A stretch of 64,000 nt of DNA from positions 5,208,001 through 5,272,000 of the forward strand of contig NZ_CP165734.1 of NCBI RefSeq assembly GCF_041200145.1, given 5' to 3'. Each line of letters starts with the position of its first letter. Positions within the stretch are counted from its first letter, which is position 1. The notes beneath the pieces were generated by a model, which made no database searches, had not been told where the DNA came from, and saw only the letters and a list, made by a program, of their open reading frames with translations. Positions 1 to 8,537 of this stretch are shown in pieces. This DNA is from Bradyrhizobium sp. LLZ17 (lineage in GTDB: Bacteria > Pseudomonadota > Alphaproteobacteria > Rhizobiales > Xanthobacteraceae). A program made the position numbers and the translations under genes.

Positions 1-611
1 GCTGGCTCGCGACCGTCGATTGGGGCACGGCGACGGCGCCGATCTATCTCGCGCATGAGCGCGGGATCAAAGTCCATGTCTGGGTCGACGAGACGCGGCC
101 GCGCAACCAGGGCGCCTCGCTCACGGCGTGGGAGCTCGGCCATCACGGCGTGCCGCACACCGTGATCCCCGACAATACCGGCGGACACCTGATGCAGCAC
201 GGCATGGTCGATCTCGCCATCGTCGGCACTGATCGCGTCGCCGCCAATGGCGATGTCTGCAACAAGATCGGCACGTACCTGAAAGCGCTCGCCGCGCACG
301 ACAATAACGTGCCGTTCTATGTCGCGCTGCCGTCTCCAACGATCGATTTTGCCGTCAATGACGGCGTTCGCGACATTCCGATCGAGCAGCGCAGCGGCAC
401 TGAAGTCACCGACATGACGGGCCGTACCGCGGATGGAAGGCTTGAGACGGTGCGCATTGTGCCGGACGGCTCGCCGGTCGCGAATTACGCTTTCGACGTC
501 ACTCCGGCGCGTCTCGTCACAGGCCTCATCACCGAACGCGGTGTGTTGAAGCCCGACCGCGCCTCGCTCGCGGCGGCGTTCCCGGAGCGGGTTGCAATTG
601 CGGCGGAGTAG
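1..611 (+). CDS. mtnA: S-methyl-5-thioribose-1-phosphate isomerase, C-terminal part
   Basis: This enzyme of the methionine salvage pathway isomerises methylthioribose-1-phosphate to methylthioribulose-1-phosphate in the cytoplasm. The frame is open from the first bases of the window, so the start lies outside. About 200 residues of a family usually near 365 are visible. Recognisable blocks are [16 protein letters not shown] and [19 protein letters not shown]; the last carries the conserved active-site Asp. An ATG at 150 is internal and not a real start. No other methionine-salvage gene lies downstream; the next gene is on the opposite strand after a palindromic repeat. Identification is firm from the motifs. 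Confidence 0.95.
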   Translation, partial: WLATVDWGTATAPIYLAHERGIKVHVWVDETRPRNQGASLTAWELGHHGVPHTVIPDNTGGHLMQHGMVDLAIVGTDRVAANGDVCNKIGTYLKALAAHDNNVPFYVALPSPTIDFAVNDGVRDIPIEQRSGTEVTDMTGRTADGRLETVRIVPDGSPVANYAFDVTPARLVTGLITERGVLKPDRASLAAAFPERVAIAAE

Positions 612-641
612 CGCGCCTGGCGAGAACCGTCGCCCCAATCT

Positions 642-721
642 CGTCATTGCGAGCGCAGCGAAGCAATCCAGCATCCCTCTGCGGAAACAGTCTGGATTGC
701 TTCGCTGCGCTCGCAATGACG
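642..721. repeat. Intergenic palindromic repeat, family A
   Basis: The two 29-bp arms (642-670 and 693-721) are exact reverse complements and start with CGTCATTGCGAGCGCAGCGA. They are separated by 22 bp. The element fills the gap between the convergent mtnA and HAD genes. Related copies occur at 21536 and 34714. Such an element can form a strong hairpin in either transcript and could act as a bidirectional terminator, although there is no T-run. Confidence 0.85.
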
Positions 722-733
722 GAGTATGACGCG

Positions 734-1387
734 CTAGCTCAGCTTCAACCCCGTCGCGGCCTCAAGCTCGGCGATCGCCTGAGCGCCGCTGGCCACCTTG
801 ATTGTGGTCATGCCCATGTCGCGCGCGGGCTTCAGATTGACGCCGAGATCGTCGAGATAGACGCAATTCTTCGGATCGACCTTCAGCGCCTCGACCATCG
901 TCCGATAAATGCGCGGGTCGGGCTTGCGCAGTCCGATCTTGGCGGACTCGATGACGTAGTCGAACAACGCCATCACTTCGGCGACGTAAAGCGTGCGTCC
1001 GGTCAGGCTGCCGATTGCGTTGGCCGGAAGATTGTTGGTGATGCAGCCGGTCTTGAATTGCGCCTTGATGCGTTTCAAGGCTTCGACCATTTCGGGGCGC
1101 AGATCGCCCTGAAGCAGCGGCAGCACCTCGCGGCCACGCACTTCCGCGCCGAGTGCAAGCGATTCCGCGGCAAACAATGTGTCAAAGGTGTCGATGTCGA
1201 CCTCGGCGCGCTCGAATTTCGCCCAGGCATTTTCCAGATGGTTGGCAGCATTGGTGCGCCGGATGATATCGACGGGCAGGTCGCGCTCGGTCTCGAATCG
1301 CGCGAACGCCTCGAACGGCGAGCTCGTCAACACGCCGCCAAAATCAAAGATCACAGCCTCGATCGCCAATGTCCTGCCCTCGTTCAT
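734..1387 (-). CDS. HAD-superfamily hydrolase (ACAD10/epoxide-hydrolase N-domain-like)
   Basis: This predicted 217-residue cytoplasmic phosphatase or hydrolase has all four HAD motifs: the nucleophile block IFDFGGVL near the N-terminus, the T of TNNLP, the Lys of KIGLRKPDPRIY, and the acidic pair in VYLDDLGVNLKPA. The DFGG form of motif I resembles the HAD subgroup found as the N-domain of ACAD10 and of epoxide hydrolases. The chosen ATG is at 1387, preceded by GGAAAG. An in-frame ATG at 1408 is possible, and one at 1522 would run across the start of the divergent protease gene. Substrate unknown. Confidence 0.8.
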   Translation of the reverse strand: MNEGRTLAIEAVIFDFGGVLTSSPFEAFARFETERDLPVDIIRRTNAANHLENAWAKFERAEVDIDTFDTLFAAESLALGAEVRGREVLPLLQGDLRPEMVEALKRIKAQFKTGCITNNLPANAIGSLTGRTLYVAEVMALFDYVIESAKIGLRKPDPRIYRTMVEALKVDPKNCVYLDDLGVNLKPARDMGMTTIKVASGAQAIAELEAATGLKLS

Positions 1388-1478
1388 TCTTTCCAAGACG
1401 GCTAGCATGGGGTATCGGCGAGAGCCAGCCTGAAGCAATCCCGGGTCCTGGCCGATTCGAGTGCCGAGATCTGTTCCC

Positions 1479-2237
1479 ATGAAGAATGTCGCAACGCTGA
1501 TCGCTGCCGCGCTGCTGTTCACGACGCCCGCTCACGCCATTGTCGGCGGTGGCACGCCGCAGGCCGATGGCGTTGCACGCGCAGTCGTCACCATCGTCGG
1601 GTCGCGCGGCAATTTCTGCACCGGAAGCGTGATTGCGCCGAAGCTGGTGCTCACCGTCGCCCATTGCGTACAGCCCGGCGCCGACTACAAGATCGTCGAC
1701 TATGGCGCCGATGGTAAGCCGCAACTGCTGAACGTGCGGAGCGTCGCGATCCATCCCAGTTTCAACATGCAGGCGATGCAGGCGCATCGCGCTACCGCCG
1801 ACGTGGCGCTGCTGCAACTCGATATTCCACTGAAGGGAAAATCGACGGTGCCGGTTGGCTCGCCGAATATTCCAATTCAGGTCGGCAGCCGTTTCACCAT
1901 CGCAGGCATTGGCGTCACCGTGCGCGGTGAGGGAAAAAGCGGCGGCACGATTCGCGTCGCCGCACTCGTCGCCACCGGCCAGCCCGGCACGTTGCAGATC
2001 CGGCTGGTCGATCCCCTAACCAACGGTGTTCGCGACGGAATCGGCGCCTGCACCGGCGATTCCGGCGGCCCCGTGTTCGAGGACAGACCGAACGGTGCCG
2101 TGCTTGTCGGTGTCATTAGCTGGTCGACCGGGCCGAACGGCGCCGCCGGCTGCGGCGGCTTGACCGGGGTTACACCCCTCACGCTCTATCGCGACTGGAT
2201 CTTGCAGACCGCGCGGAGCTGGGGTGCGGCGCTGTGA
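1479..2237 (+). CDS. Secreted trypsin-like serine protease (S1 family)
   Basis: The 252-residue protein starts with a Sec signal peptide (residues 1-20, ending PAHA). The next residues, IVGGG, look like a chymotrypsin-fold mature N-terminus, so the protease may be exposed directly by signal peptidase without a propeptide. The catalytic triad is visible: His62 in TVAHC, Asp108 in TADVALLQLD and Ser195 in GDSGGPVF. It probably acts in the periplasm or outside the cell. It is monocistronic, with divergent and unrelated neighbours. ATG 1479 was chosen over ATG 1461 because it begins the signal peptide directly. Confidence 0.88.
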   Translation: MKNVATLIAAALLFTTPAHAIVGGGTPQADGVARAVVTIVGSRGNFCTGSVIAPKLVLTVAHCVQPGADYKIVDYGADGKPQLLNVRSVAIHPSFNMQAMQAHRATADVALLQLDIPLKGKSTVPVGSPNIPIQVGSRFTIAGIGVTVRGEGKSGGTIRVAALVATGQPGTLQIRLVDPLTNGVRDGIGACTGDSGGPVFEDRPNGAVLVGVISWSTGPNGAAGCGGLTGVTPLTLYRDWILQTARSWGAAL

Positions 2238-2360
2238 TTTGACCGCGACCTGATCTATGTCATTTTGCAGCGGAAGCGCGAGGAGCGACCATGCCCTTCG
2301 CGGAGGAAACGCGCTGTCCGGTCAAGGACGGCCTAAAAGCCACGAGGCATAGAAGCAACA

Positions 2361-3863
2361 ATGAATGTCGCTGTTCGCAGTCACGCTACGGCCAAGCAAG
2401 CTTCAGAACATTTCGACGTGCTGATCGTCGGTGCCGGGATCTCCGGTATCGGCAGCGCCTATCATGTCGCAAAGCAGCTTCCGGGGACGAGCTACGTCGT
2501 CCTGGAGACCCAGGCGACGTTCGGCGGCACGTGGATCACGCATCGCTATCCTGGCATTCGGTCGGACAGTGACCTCCACACCTTCGGCTATAGCTTCAAG
2601 CCTTGGGTTGGCCCGCCGATCGCGACCGCCGAGGAAATCCTCGCCTACATGAACGAGGTGATCGACGAAAACGATATCGCCAGACATATCCGCTACAAGC
2701 ACAAGATCAACTCCGCGAGCTGGTCGAGCGAGCAAAATCTCTGGACCATTGAGGCGGTGACGACCGACACGAGCGAAGCCAAGACCTTCACCGCGAACTT
2801 CCTCTGGATGTGCCAGGGTTACTATCGCCATTCCGAGGGCTACACGCCGCAATGGAAGGGCGCCGACCGCTTCAAGGGCCGCGTCGTCCATCCTCAGACA
2901 TGGCCGGATGACATCGACCTTGCGGGCAAGAAGGTTGTCGTGATCGGCTCGGGCGCAACCGCGGCGACGCTGGTGCCGAACATCGCGGACAAATGTGGGC
3001 ATGTCACCATGCTGCAGCGTTCGCCGACCTATTTCCGACTCGGCCGCAATGCGATCGAGATCGCCGAGGAGCTGCGCAGGCTCCAGGTCGACGAGGCCTG
3101 GATCCACGAGATCGTGCGGCGCAAGATACTGTTCGAGCAGGATGCGTTCACGAAGCTCTGCCTGAGCAAGCCCGAGCAAGTGAAAAAGGAATTGATAGGA
3201 CAGATCAGCGCGGTCCTCGGGCCGGACTACGACGTCGAAACGCACTTCACCCCGAGCTACCGGCCGTGGCGGCAGCGCATTGCGTTCGTGCCGGATGCGG
3301 ATCTGTTCAAGGGGATTGCCAGTGGCAAGGCCTCCGTCGTCACCGACGAGATCGAATGCTTCGTCGAGAACGGCATCCAGCTCAAATCAGGCAAGCTGCT
3401 CGAAGCCGACATCATCGTCACCGCCACCGGCTTCAATCTCGCCGCGCTCGGCGACATCGCCTTCGAGATCGATGGCAAGCCGCTCGCGTTCGGCGACACC
3501 GTGACTTATCGCGGCATGATGTTCACGGGCGTGCCGAACATGGTCTGGGTGTTTGGTTATTTCCGCGCCAGCTGGACGTTGCGTGTCGACCTTGTCGCCG
3601 ATTTCGTCTGTCGCCTGCTCGGGCATATGAAGGCGAAGGGCAGCAAAAAAGTCGAGGTGAGCTTGCGGCCTGAAGACCACAACATGCCGATCCTGCCCTG
3701 GATCGATCCGGAAAACTTCAACCCCGGTTACATGATGCGCAACATGGACCTGTTGCCCAAGCGCGGCGACAAGCCGGAATGGCAGCACAGTCAGGATTAC
3801 TGGACCGAGAAGGACGAAATCCCGAAAACGGATCTGGATGATGCGGCGTTCGTGTATGGGTGA
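2361..3863 (+). CDS. Flavin-containing (Baeyer-Villiger type) monooxygenase
   Basis: This 500-residue FAD/NADPH monooxygenase probably oxidises ketones to esters or lactones, or hydroxylates heteroatoms. The FAD Rossmann motif VGAGISGIG lies at residues 23-31. The NADPH Rossmann motif is VIGSGATAATLVP. Between them, near residues 171-182, is the Baeyer-Villiger fingerprint F-x-G-x3-H-x3-W-P (FKGRVVHPQTWP). Length is near the usual 490-550. The gene stands alone, so its substrate cannot be inferred from context. Confidence 0.9.
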   Translation: MNVAVRSHATAKQASEHFDVLIVGAGISGIGSAYHVAKQLPGTSYVVLETQATFGGTWITHRYPGIRSDSDLHTFGYSFKPWVGPPIATAEEILAYMNEVIDENDIARHIRYKHKINSASWSSEQNLWTIEAVTTDTSEAKTFTANFLWMCQGYYRHSEGYTPQWKGADRFKGRVVHPQTWPDDIDLAGKKVVVIGSGATAATLVPNIADKCGHVTMLQRSPTYFRLGRNAIEIAEELRRLQVDEAWIHEIVRRKILFEQDAFTKLCLSKPEQVKKELIGQISAVLGPDYDVETHFTPSYRPWRQRIAFVPDADLFKGIASGKASVVTDEIECFVENGIQLKSGKLLEADIIVTATGFNLAALGDIAFEIDGKPLAFGDTVTYRGMMFTGVPNMVWVFGYFRASWTLRVDLVADFVCRLLGHMKAKGSKKVEVSLRPEDHNMPILPWIDPENFNPGYMMRNMDLLPKRGDKPEWQHSQDYWTEKDEIPKTDLDDAAFVYG

Positions 3864-3914
3864 GGTGCCTTGTGGTGGGTTGCTGAATCAGGCCAATGGC
3901 CGCCACAAACTCGT

Positions 3915-4041
3915 GTCGTCCCGGCGAAGGCCGGGACCCATACCGCGGAATCCATCGGTCGCGGATGGTCGTCGTACCGAACGACTAGTCGTCGCCAAAC
4001 TTTGCCTTGTGGCTATGGGTCCCAGCCTTCGCCGGGATGAC
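3915..4041. repeat. Intergenic palindromic repeat, family B
   Basis: The left arm reads GTCGTCCCGGCGAAGGCCGG (from 3915) and the right arm is its imperfect complement ending at 4041. About 75 bp of less conserved sequence lies between. Copies recur at 40531, 48219 and 57491, with diverged relatives at 49682 and 55964. It separates convergent genes and may end both transcripts. Confidence 0.85.
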
Positions 4042-4086
4042 ACCATCTTTCTGGGCGGGCTGCGTCTCAACTCATTCCCAACGCGG

Positions 4087-5016
4087 TTACGAATTCCTGC
4101 GCATCGCGTTCGTGGCAATGGCCGCGGCCGCCGTCCTGTTTTCCACGCCAAGCTTCGCGTAAATCTGCTCCAGATGCTTGTCGACGGTGCGCGGGCTCAA
4201 TCCCAGGATCTGCGCGATGTCCCGGTTGGTCTTGCCTTTGCTGAGCCACGCCAGCACCTCGCCCTCGCGGGTGGTGAGGCCGAGTTCGCTGGTGTATTCG
4301 GGCGGCAGCGCAGTGCCGGCCTCCCGGGAGAGCCGCAGCAGGAACTCGTTCGGCGCGGTCTCGCCGACGTAGTAGAGCCGGAGTTGCGCATTGTCGGGCA
4401 GGGAGGCCGGCTGCGACTTCGAGCTGCCCTTGCTTTTCGCCTGCTCCAGCCATTGCAGCAGAGATGGCGGCAGCACGAAGTCGTCATCGGCCTGCGCGCC
4501 TTGGTGATCGGCAAGCAGCTTCTGCGCCTGCGGGGTCGCCCAGAGCAGGTTTCCCTTGCGGTTGACCGCGAACAGGAAGCGTCCGGAGACATCGAGCGCC
4601 GCACGCGCGCTCTGGGTCAGCCGCGCATTGCCGAGATGGACGCGAATGCGCGCCAGCATCTCCTCGATCACGATTGGCTTGGCGACGTAGTCGACGCCGC
4701 CGGCTTCAAGTCCGCGCACGATATGCTCGGTTTCGGCCAGGCCCGTCATGAAGATCACGGGAATATTGGCGAACCCCGCATCGCGCTTCAGGCGCCGGCA
4801 GGTCTCGAATCCGTCAATGCCGGGCATCACGGCGTCGAGCAGCACGATGTCGGGCGTGATCTGTTCGACGATGCGCATTGCGGCCGCGCCGTCGAGCGCG
4901 ACCATCACCGTCATCCCCGCGCCATCGAGCGCGTCGGTGAGCAGCCGCAGCGTCTCCGGAGAATCGTCGACGACCAACGCGACGTCGCGCTTTTTCGGCT
5001 CAGTGTTCATACGCAT
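4087..5016 (-). CDS. Response regulator, REC plus LuxR-type HTH
   Basis: The 309-residue protein has an N-terminal receiver domain (acid pocket VVDDS near residues 16-19, phospho-acceptor Asp61 in IVLLDAVMPGIDGF). A middle linker of about 100 residues has no clear family. A C-terminal LuxR/NarL helix-turn-helix follows (LTTREGEVLAWLSKGKTNRD). Its start overlaps the end of the upstream permease-kinase gene by about 17 nt, so the pair is translationally coupled and almost certainly cognate. The likely target is the urtA promoter region, divergent from the kinase. ATG 5010 is an alternative start. Confidence 0.9.
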   Translation of the reverse strand: MRMNTEPKKRDVALVVDDSPETLRLLTDALDGAGMTVMVALDGAAAMRIVEQITPDIVLLDAVMPGIDGFETCRRLKRDAGFANIPVIFMTGLAETEHIVRGLEAGGVDYVAKPIVIEEMLARIRVHLGNARLTQSARAALDVSGRFLFAVNRKGNLLWATPQAQKLLADHQGAQADDDFVLPPSLLQWLEQAKSKGSSKSQPASLPDNAQLRLYYVGETAPNEFLLRLSREAGTALPPEYTSELGLTTREGEVLAWLSKGKTNRDIAQILGLSPRTVDKHLEQIYAKLGVENRTAAAAIATNAMRRNS

Positions 5017-8000
5017 GCAATGTCTTCAATGTGCTCATGTACTGGTCGAGGTCGAAGCGATCGACCAGGGATCGCATTTGCGCGACGAAGTCGGCATGCT
5101 CCGGATGTTCGCTGCCGATCTCGTCCAGCTTCAACTGGATGCCCTTGACATAGCCGATCCGGCCGAGCCCGATCAGCGCCTCGATGTGCCTGACCGGCGG
5201 CCGGGAGCCGCTTTCCGGCTGCCAGAGCGGCACGAGGATCTCGTCGGAACCGTATTGCCATTCGATCCTGAGAAGCTGGCGGATCGTTTCCAGAAGCCGC
5301 GGGATGTCGATCGGCTTCATCAGGTAGCCGTCGTGGAAAGGCTGTGCCAGCGGCGTGCCGTGGGCCTCCAGCGCGCTCGCCGAGACCATCAGGATGCGCG
5401 CCTGGTGATGTCCGCTTGCGCGCAATGATTCGGCCACAGTCCAGCCGTCCATGCCCGGCATCGAGATATCGAGCAGGAACAGATCGGGCCGGCAATGCTG
5501 CGCCAGCGCCAGGCAGCCCGGTCCGTCGGCGGCGCTGAGCAGGATGAAGCCCAGCGGGGCCAGGACTTCGCGCAGGAGGTCGCGATGTACGGGATCGTCG
5601 TCGGTGACGAGGATGGTCTTGCGCGCGCCGTGATAGCCGGCGACCGGCGCCTCAACGGGCGCAGTGCGCCTGGGGTTGGTGACCTCCGACAGCAGCATCT
5701 TCACTCTAAATGTGCTGCCGTGGCCAACCGTGCTGGTGACCTTGATGTCGCCGCCCATCACGCCGGCGAGCAGCCGGCTGATGGTGAGGCCCAGGCCCGT
5801 CCCGGTCTGCGGTTGCGAGACCCCGAGTGCGCCGCGCTCGAACGGCGCGAAGATGCGTTCGAGATCGTCGCCCCGGATGCCGGGTCCGGTATCGGTCACC
5901 TCGAACTCGGCGACGGGACTGCGATAGTGCACGACAAATTGCACGCTGCCGGTCCGGGTGAATTTGATCGCGTTGGACAGGAGGTTGATCAGGACCTGAC
6001 GCAGCCGCTTCTCGTCGGCATAGACGACCGTCGGCAAGGTCGGAGGACGCCTGAAGACGAAGTCGATGCCCTTGGCGCCGGCCTGGAGGCGGAACATGCC
6101 GACGAGCTGGTCGAGGAACTCGCTCAGCCGGACCTCGTCGCGCGACAAATACAGCCGTCCCGCCTCGATCTTGGAGATGTCCAGAATGCCGTCGATCAGG
6201 CCGGAGAGATGATCGGCGCTGCGGCGCACGACGCGGACCTGGTCGCGCGGCTTGGCGGGCAGCGTCGAATCCTGTTCGAGCAGCTGGGCATAGCCGCTGA
6301 TGGCGTTCAGGGGTGAGCGCAGTTCGTGGCTCAGCCCGACCACATAACGGCTCTTGGCGAGGTTGGCGGACTCGGCGACCTCCTTGGCGCGCTGGAGCGC
6401 GGCGTCGGTGCGCTTGTGGGCGTCGATCTCCTGGATCAGCAGCGTGGTCTGTCGCCGCGTCTCGGCCTCCGCGGCGCGGCGGCTCTGCTGCGCCAGTACG
6501 AACAGCCAGGCGACCACGCCGATGATGATGCTCAGCGAGAAGAACACCTTCCAGAGCACATTGGAGACGAGCGAGTTCTCGCCATGCACGCTTGCCGAGG
6601 TTTGCAGGTAGATCAGTCCGAGCACGAGCGCGACGAGCCCGGCGGAGACGACGAACACGCCGATATAGTGGCCGAACTGCGAGTTGATGCGCTGATAGAT
6701 GGGCTGCGGCAGAATCTTGCCGAGCGCTTCCGAGAATTGCATCTGGATCCGCGCGTGCGGCTTGCACAGATCGTGGCAGCGGGCGTCGAGCGAGCAGCAC
6801 AGCGAGCAGATCGGTCCCGCATAGGCGGGGCAGGCGCTCATGTCCTCCGGTTCGAACGTATGCTCGCAGATGCAGCACTGGATCGCCTCGACATTCGCCC
6901 AGCTCCGCTTCGGCTTGCGCGCGATGTAGTATTTGCCGTCAGTGAGCCAGGCAATAACAGGCGCGGTGACGAACGCCACTGTCAGTGCGACGAAGGCGGC
7001 GAGCGCCTTCATGGTCGGGCCGAACAGGCCGTAGAACGCTGCGATCGAGACGATGATCGCGAGCGTCATCGCACCAACGCCGACCGGATTGATGTCGTAG
7101 AGATGCGCCCGCTTGAATTCCATCTGCGGCGGGCGGAGCCCAAGCGGCTTGTTGATGACGAGATCGGATACCAGCGCACCGACCCAGGCAATCGCGACGT
7201 TTGAGTAGAGCGCCAGGGTTTGCTCCAGCGCCTTGTAGACGCCGATCTCCATCAGGAGCAGCGCCACCATCACGTTGAACACCAGCCAGACCACGCGACC
7301 GGGATGGCTGTGCGTCAGGCGCGAGAAGAAATTCGACCAGGCAATCGAGCCGGCATAGGCATTGGTGACGTTGATCTTGATCTGCGACAGCACGACGAAA
7401 AAGCCGGTCAACGCCAGCGCGAGGTCCGGATCCGACAGCACGTAGCGAAACGCCACGAGATACATATGGGCGGGCTCGGCGGCCTCTTCTGGCGGCACGC
7501 CGTGGCTCAGCGCGAAGAACGCGAGAAAGGAACCGGCCAGCAGTTTCAGCGCGCCGAGCACGATCCAGCCCGGCCCCGCGCTCATCAGCGCGATCCACCA
7601 CGACGCCTTGGAGGTGCGGCGGTCGCGCGGCAGGAATCGCAGGAAGTCGACCTGCTCGCCGATCTGCGCCACCAGCGAGAACACCACCGAGGACGCGACA
7701 CCGAACAGCAACAGATCGAAATGGCCAGCGACGTCGCCGTGCTCTCCGGCGAATTTGTGCCATTCCGTGAAGGAGCGCGGGCTGGCCCACGCGATCGCTG
7801 CGAAGGGCAGGATGTGCAGCACAACCCAGAGTGGCTGCGTCCAGAGCTGGAAGCGGCTGATCAGCGTAATGCCGTAGGTCACGAGCGGGATGATCGCGAT
7901 CGCGCTGATGAGGTAGCCGATCGGGCGCGGAATGCCCAGGCACATCTCCAGCGCGGTCGCCAGGATCACCGCCTCGATTGCGAAGAAGATGAAGGTGAAT

Positions 8001-8371
8001 GAGGCGTAGATCAGCGAGGTGACGGTTGAGCCGATATAGCCGAAGCCGGCACCGCGCGTGAGCAGGTCAATGTCGATGCCGCATTTGGCTGCATAATAGG
8101 CAATCGGAACGCCGCAGAAGAAGATGATGGTAGAGACGACGAGGATCGCGGCGGCTGCGTTGGTGACGCCGTAATTGAGCGTGATGGTGCCGCCGATCGC
8201 CTCCAGCACCAGGAACGAGATTGCACCGATTGCGGTGTTGGCAACGCGGGCGGCAGACCAACGACGCGCGCTCTTGGCGGTGAAGCGCAGCGCGTAGTCT
8301 TCCAGCGTCTGGTTGGCGACCCATTGGTTGTACTGGCGCCTGACGCGGTCTATTCGCTGCCGCCCTGCCAC
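5000..8371 (-). CDS. NCS1-permease/histidine kinase/receiver fusion protein
   Basis: The protein has about 1,123 residues from the proposed GTG at 8371. Order of parts: an NCS1-type (cytosine/purine/allantoin) permease domain of roughly 480 residues with about 12 hydrophobic segments; a nine-cysteine segment (encoded near 6770-6885) with two CxxC knuckles; two more membrane helices; a coiled coil; HisKA with the phospho-His in VGLSHELRSPLNA; HATPase_c with NLLSNAIKFT, DTGPGI and GTGLGL; and a receiver domain with LLDISMPGMDGW. It is probably a membrane transceptor that senses or transports a small N-compound and signals to the adjacent regulator. GTG 8371 follows GGGGGTGGG. An ATG at 8479 would extend it through the operator-like palindrome, so it is disfavoured. 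Confidence 0.85.
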   Translation of the reverse strand: MAGRQRIDRVRRQYNQWVANQTLEDYALRFTAKSARRWSAARVANTAIGAISFLVLEAIGGTITLNYGVTNAAAAILVVSTIIFFCGVPIAYYAAKCGIDIDLLTRGAGFGYIGSTVTSLIYASFTFIFFAIEAVILATALEMCLGIPRPIGYLISAIAIIPLVTYGITLISRFQLWTQPLWVVLHILPFAAIAWASPRSFTEWHKFAGEHGDVAGHFDLLLFGVASSVVFSLVAQIGEQVDFLRFLPRDRRTSKASWWIALMSAGPGWIVLGALKLLAGSFLAFFALSHGVPPEEAAEPAHMYLVAFRYVLSDPDLALALTGFFVVLSQIKINVTNAYAGSIAWSNFFSRLTHSHPGRVVWLVFNVMVALLLMEIGVYKALEQTLALYSNVAIAWVGALVSDLVINKPLGLRPPQMEFKRAHLYDINPVGVGAMTLAIIVSIAAFYGLFGPTMKALAAFVALTVAFVTAPVIAWLTDGKYYIARKPKRSWANVEAIQCCICEHTFEPEDMSACPAYAGPICSLCCSLDARCHDLCKPHARIQMQFSEALGKILPQPIYQRINSQFGHYIGVFVVSAGLVALVLGLIYLQTSASVHGENSLVSNVLWKVFFSLSIIIGVVAWLFVLAQQSRRAAEAETRRQTTLLIQEIDAHKRTDAALQRAKEVAESANLAKSRYVVGLSHELRSPLNAISGYAQLLEQDSTLPAKPRDQVRVVRRSADHLSGLIDGILDISKIEAGRLYLSRDEVRLSEFLDQLVGMFRLQAGAKGIDFVFRRPPTLPTVVYADEKRLRQVLINLLSNAIKFTRTGSVQFVVHYRSPVAEFEVTDTGPGIRGDDLERIFAPFERGALGVSQPQTGTGLGLTISRLLAGVMGGDIKVTSTVGHGSTFRVKMLLSEVTNPRRTAPVEAPVAGYHGARKTILVTDDDPVHRDLLREVLAPLGFILLSAADGPGCLALAQHCRPDLFLLDISMPGMDGWTVAESLRASGHHQARILMVSASALEAHGTPLAQPFHDGYLMKPIDIPRLLETIRQLLRIEWQYGSDEILVPLWQPESGSRPPVRHIEALIGLGRIGYVKGIQLKLDEIGSEHPEHADFVAQMRSLVDRFDLDQYMSTLKTLHAYEH

Positions 8372-8436
8372 TGAACCCACCCCCGATACCGACCCGGGCC
8401 CTCGCAATTCCCGTACCAAAAGCCTACGTCGGCATT

Positions 8437-8478
8437 TTGCGGTGCAATATACGCGATCTTGCGTATCCTTGCGGTGCA
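8437..8478. promoter_or_regulatory. Putative operator upstream of urtA
   Basis: Two exact copies of TTGCGGTGCA (8437-8446 and 8469-8478) lie 32 bp apart in direct orientation. Between them is the palindrome ATACGC-N6-GCGTAT (8449-8466). The spacing is close to three helical turns. The element sits 60-100 bp before the urtA start and just upstream of the divergent kinase gene. It suits a dimeric activator such as the neighbouring LuxR-type regulator. Function is inferred; no clear -24/-12 or -35/-10 boxes were recognised. Confidence 0.5.
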
Positions 8479-8537
8479 CAAATTCGAGCCATCCTCACCG
8501 GACCAATCGCGTGTCCTCGAACAAAAGTGGGGTGCTC

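Noticed and set aside
642..721. Insertion sequence or attachment site
   Set aside because: The palindromes carry no coding sequence and no target-site duplication was seen; they look like REP-type elements.
8430..8447. Sigma-54 promoter before urtA
   Set aside because: A GG/GC pair is present, but the spacing is one base off and the flanking bases do not match the -24/-12 consensus.
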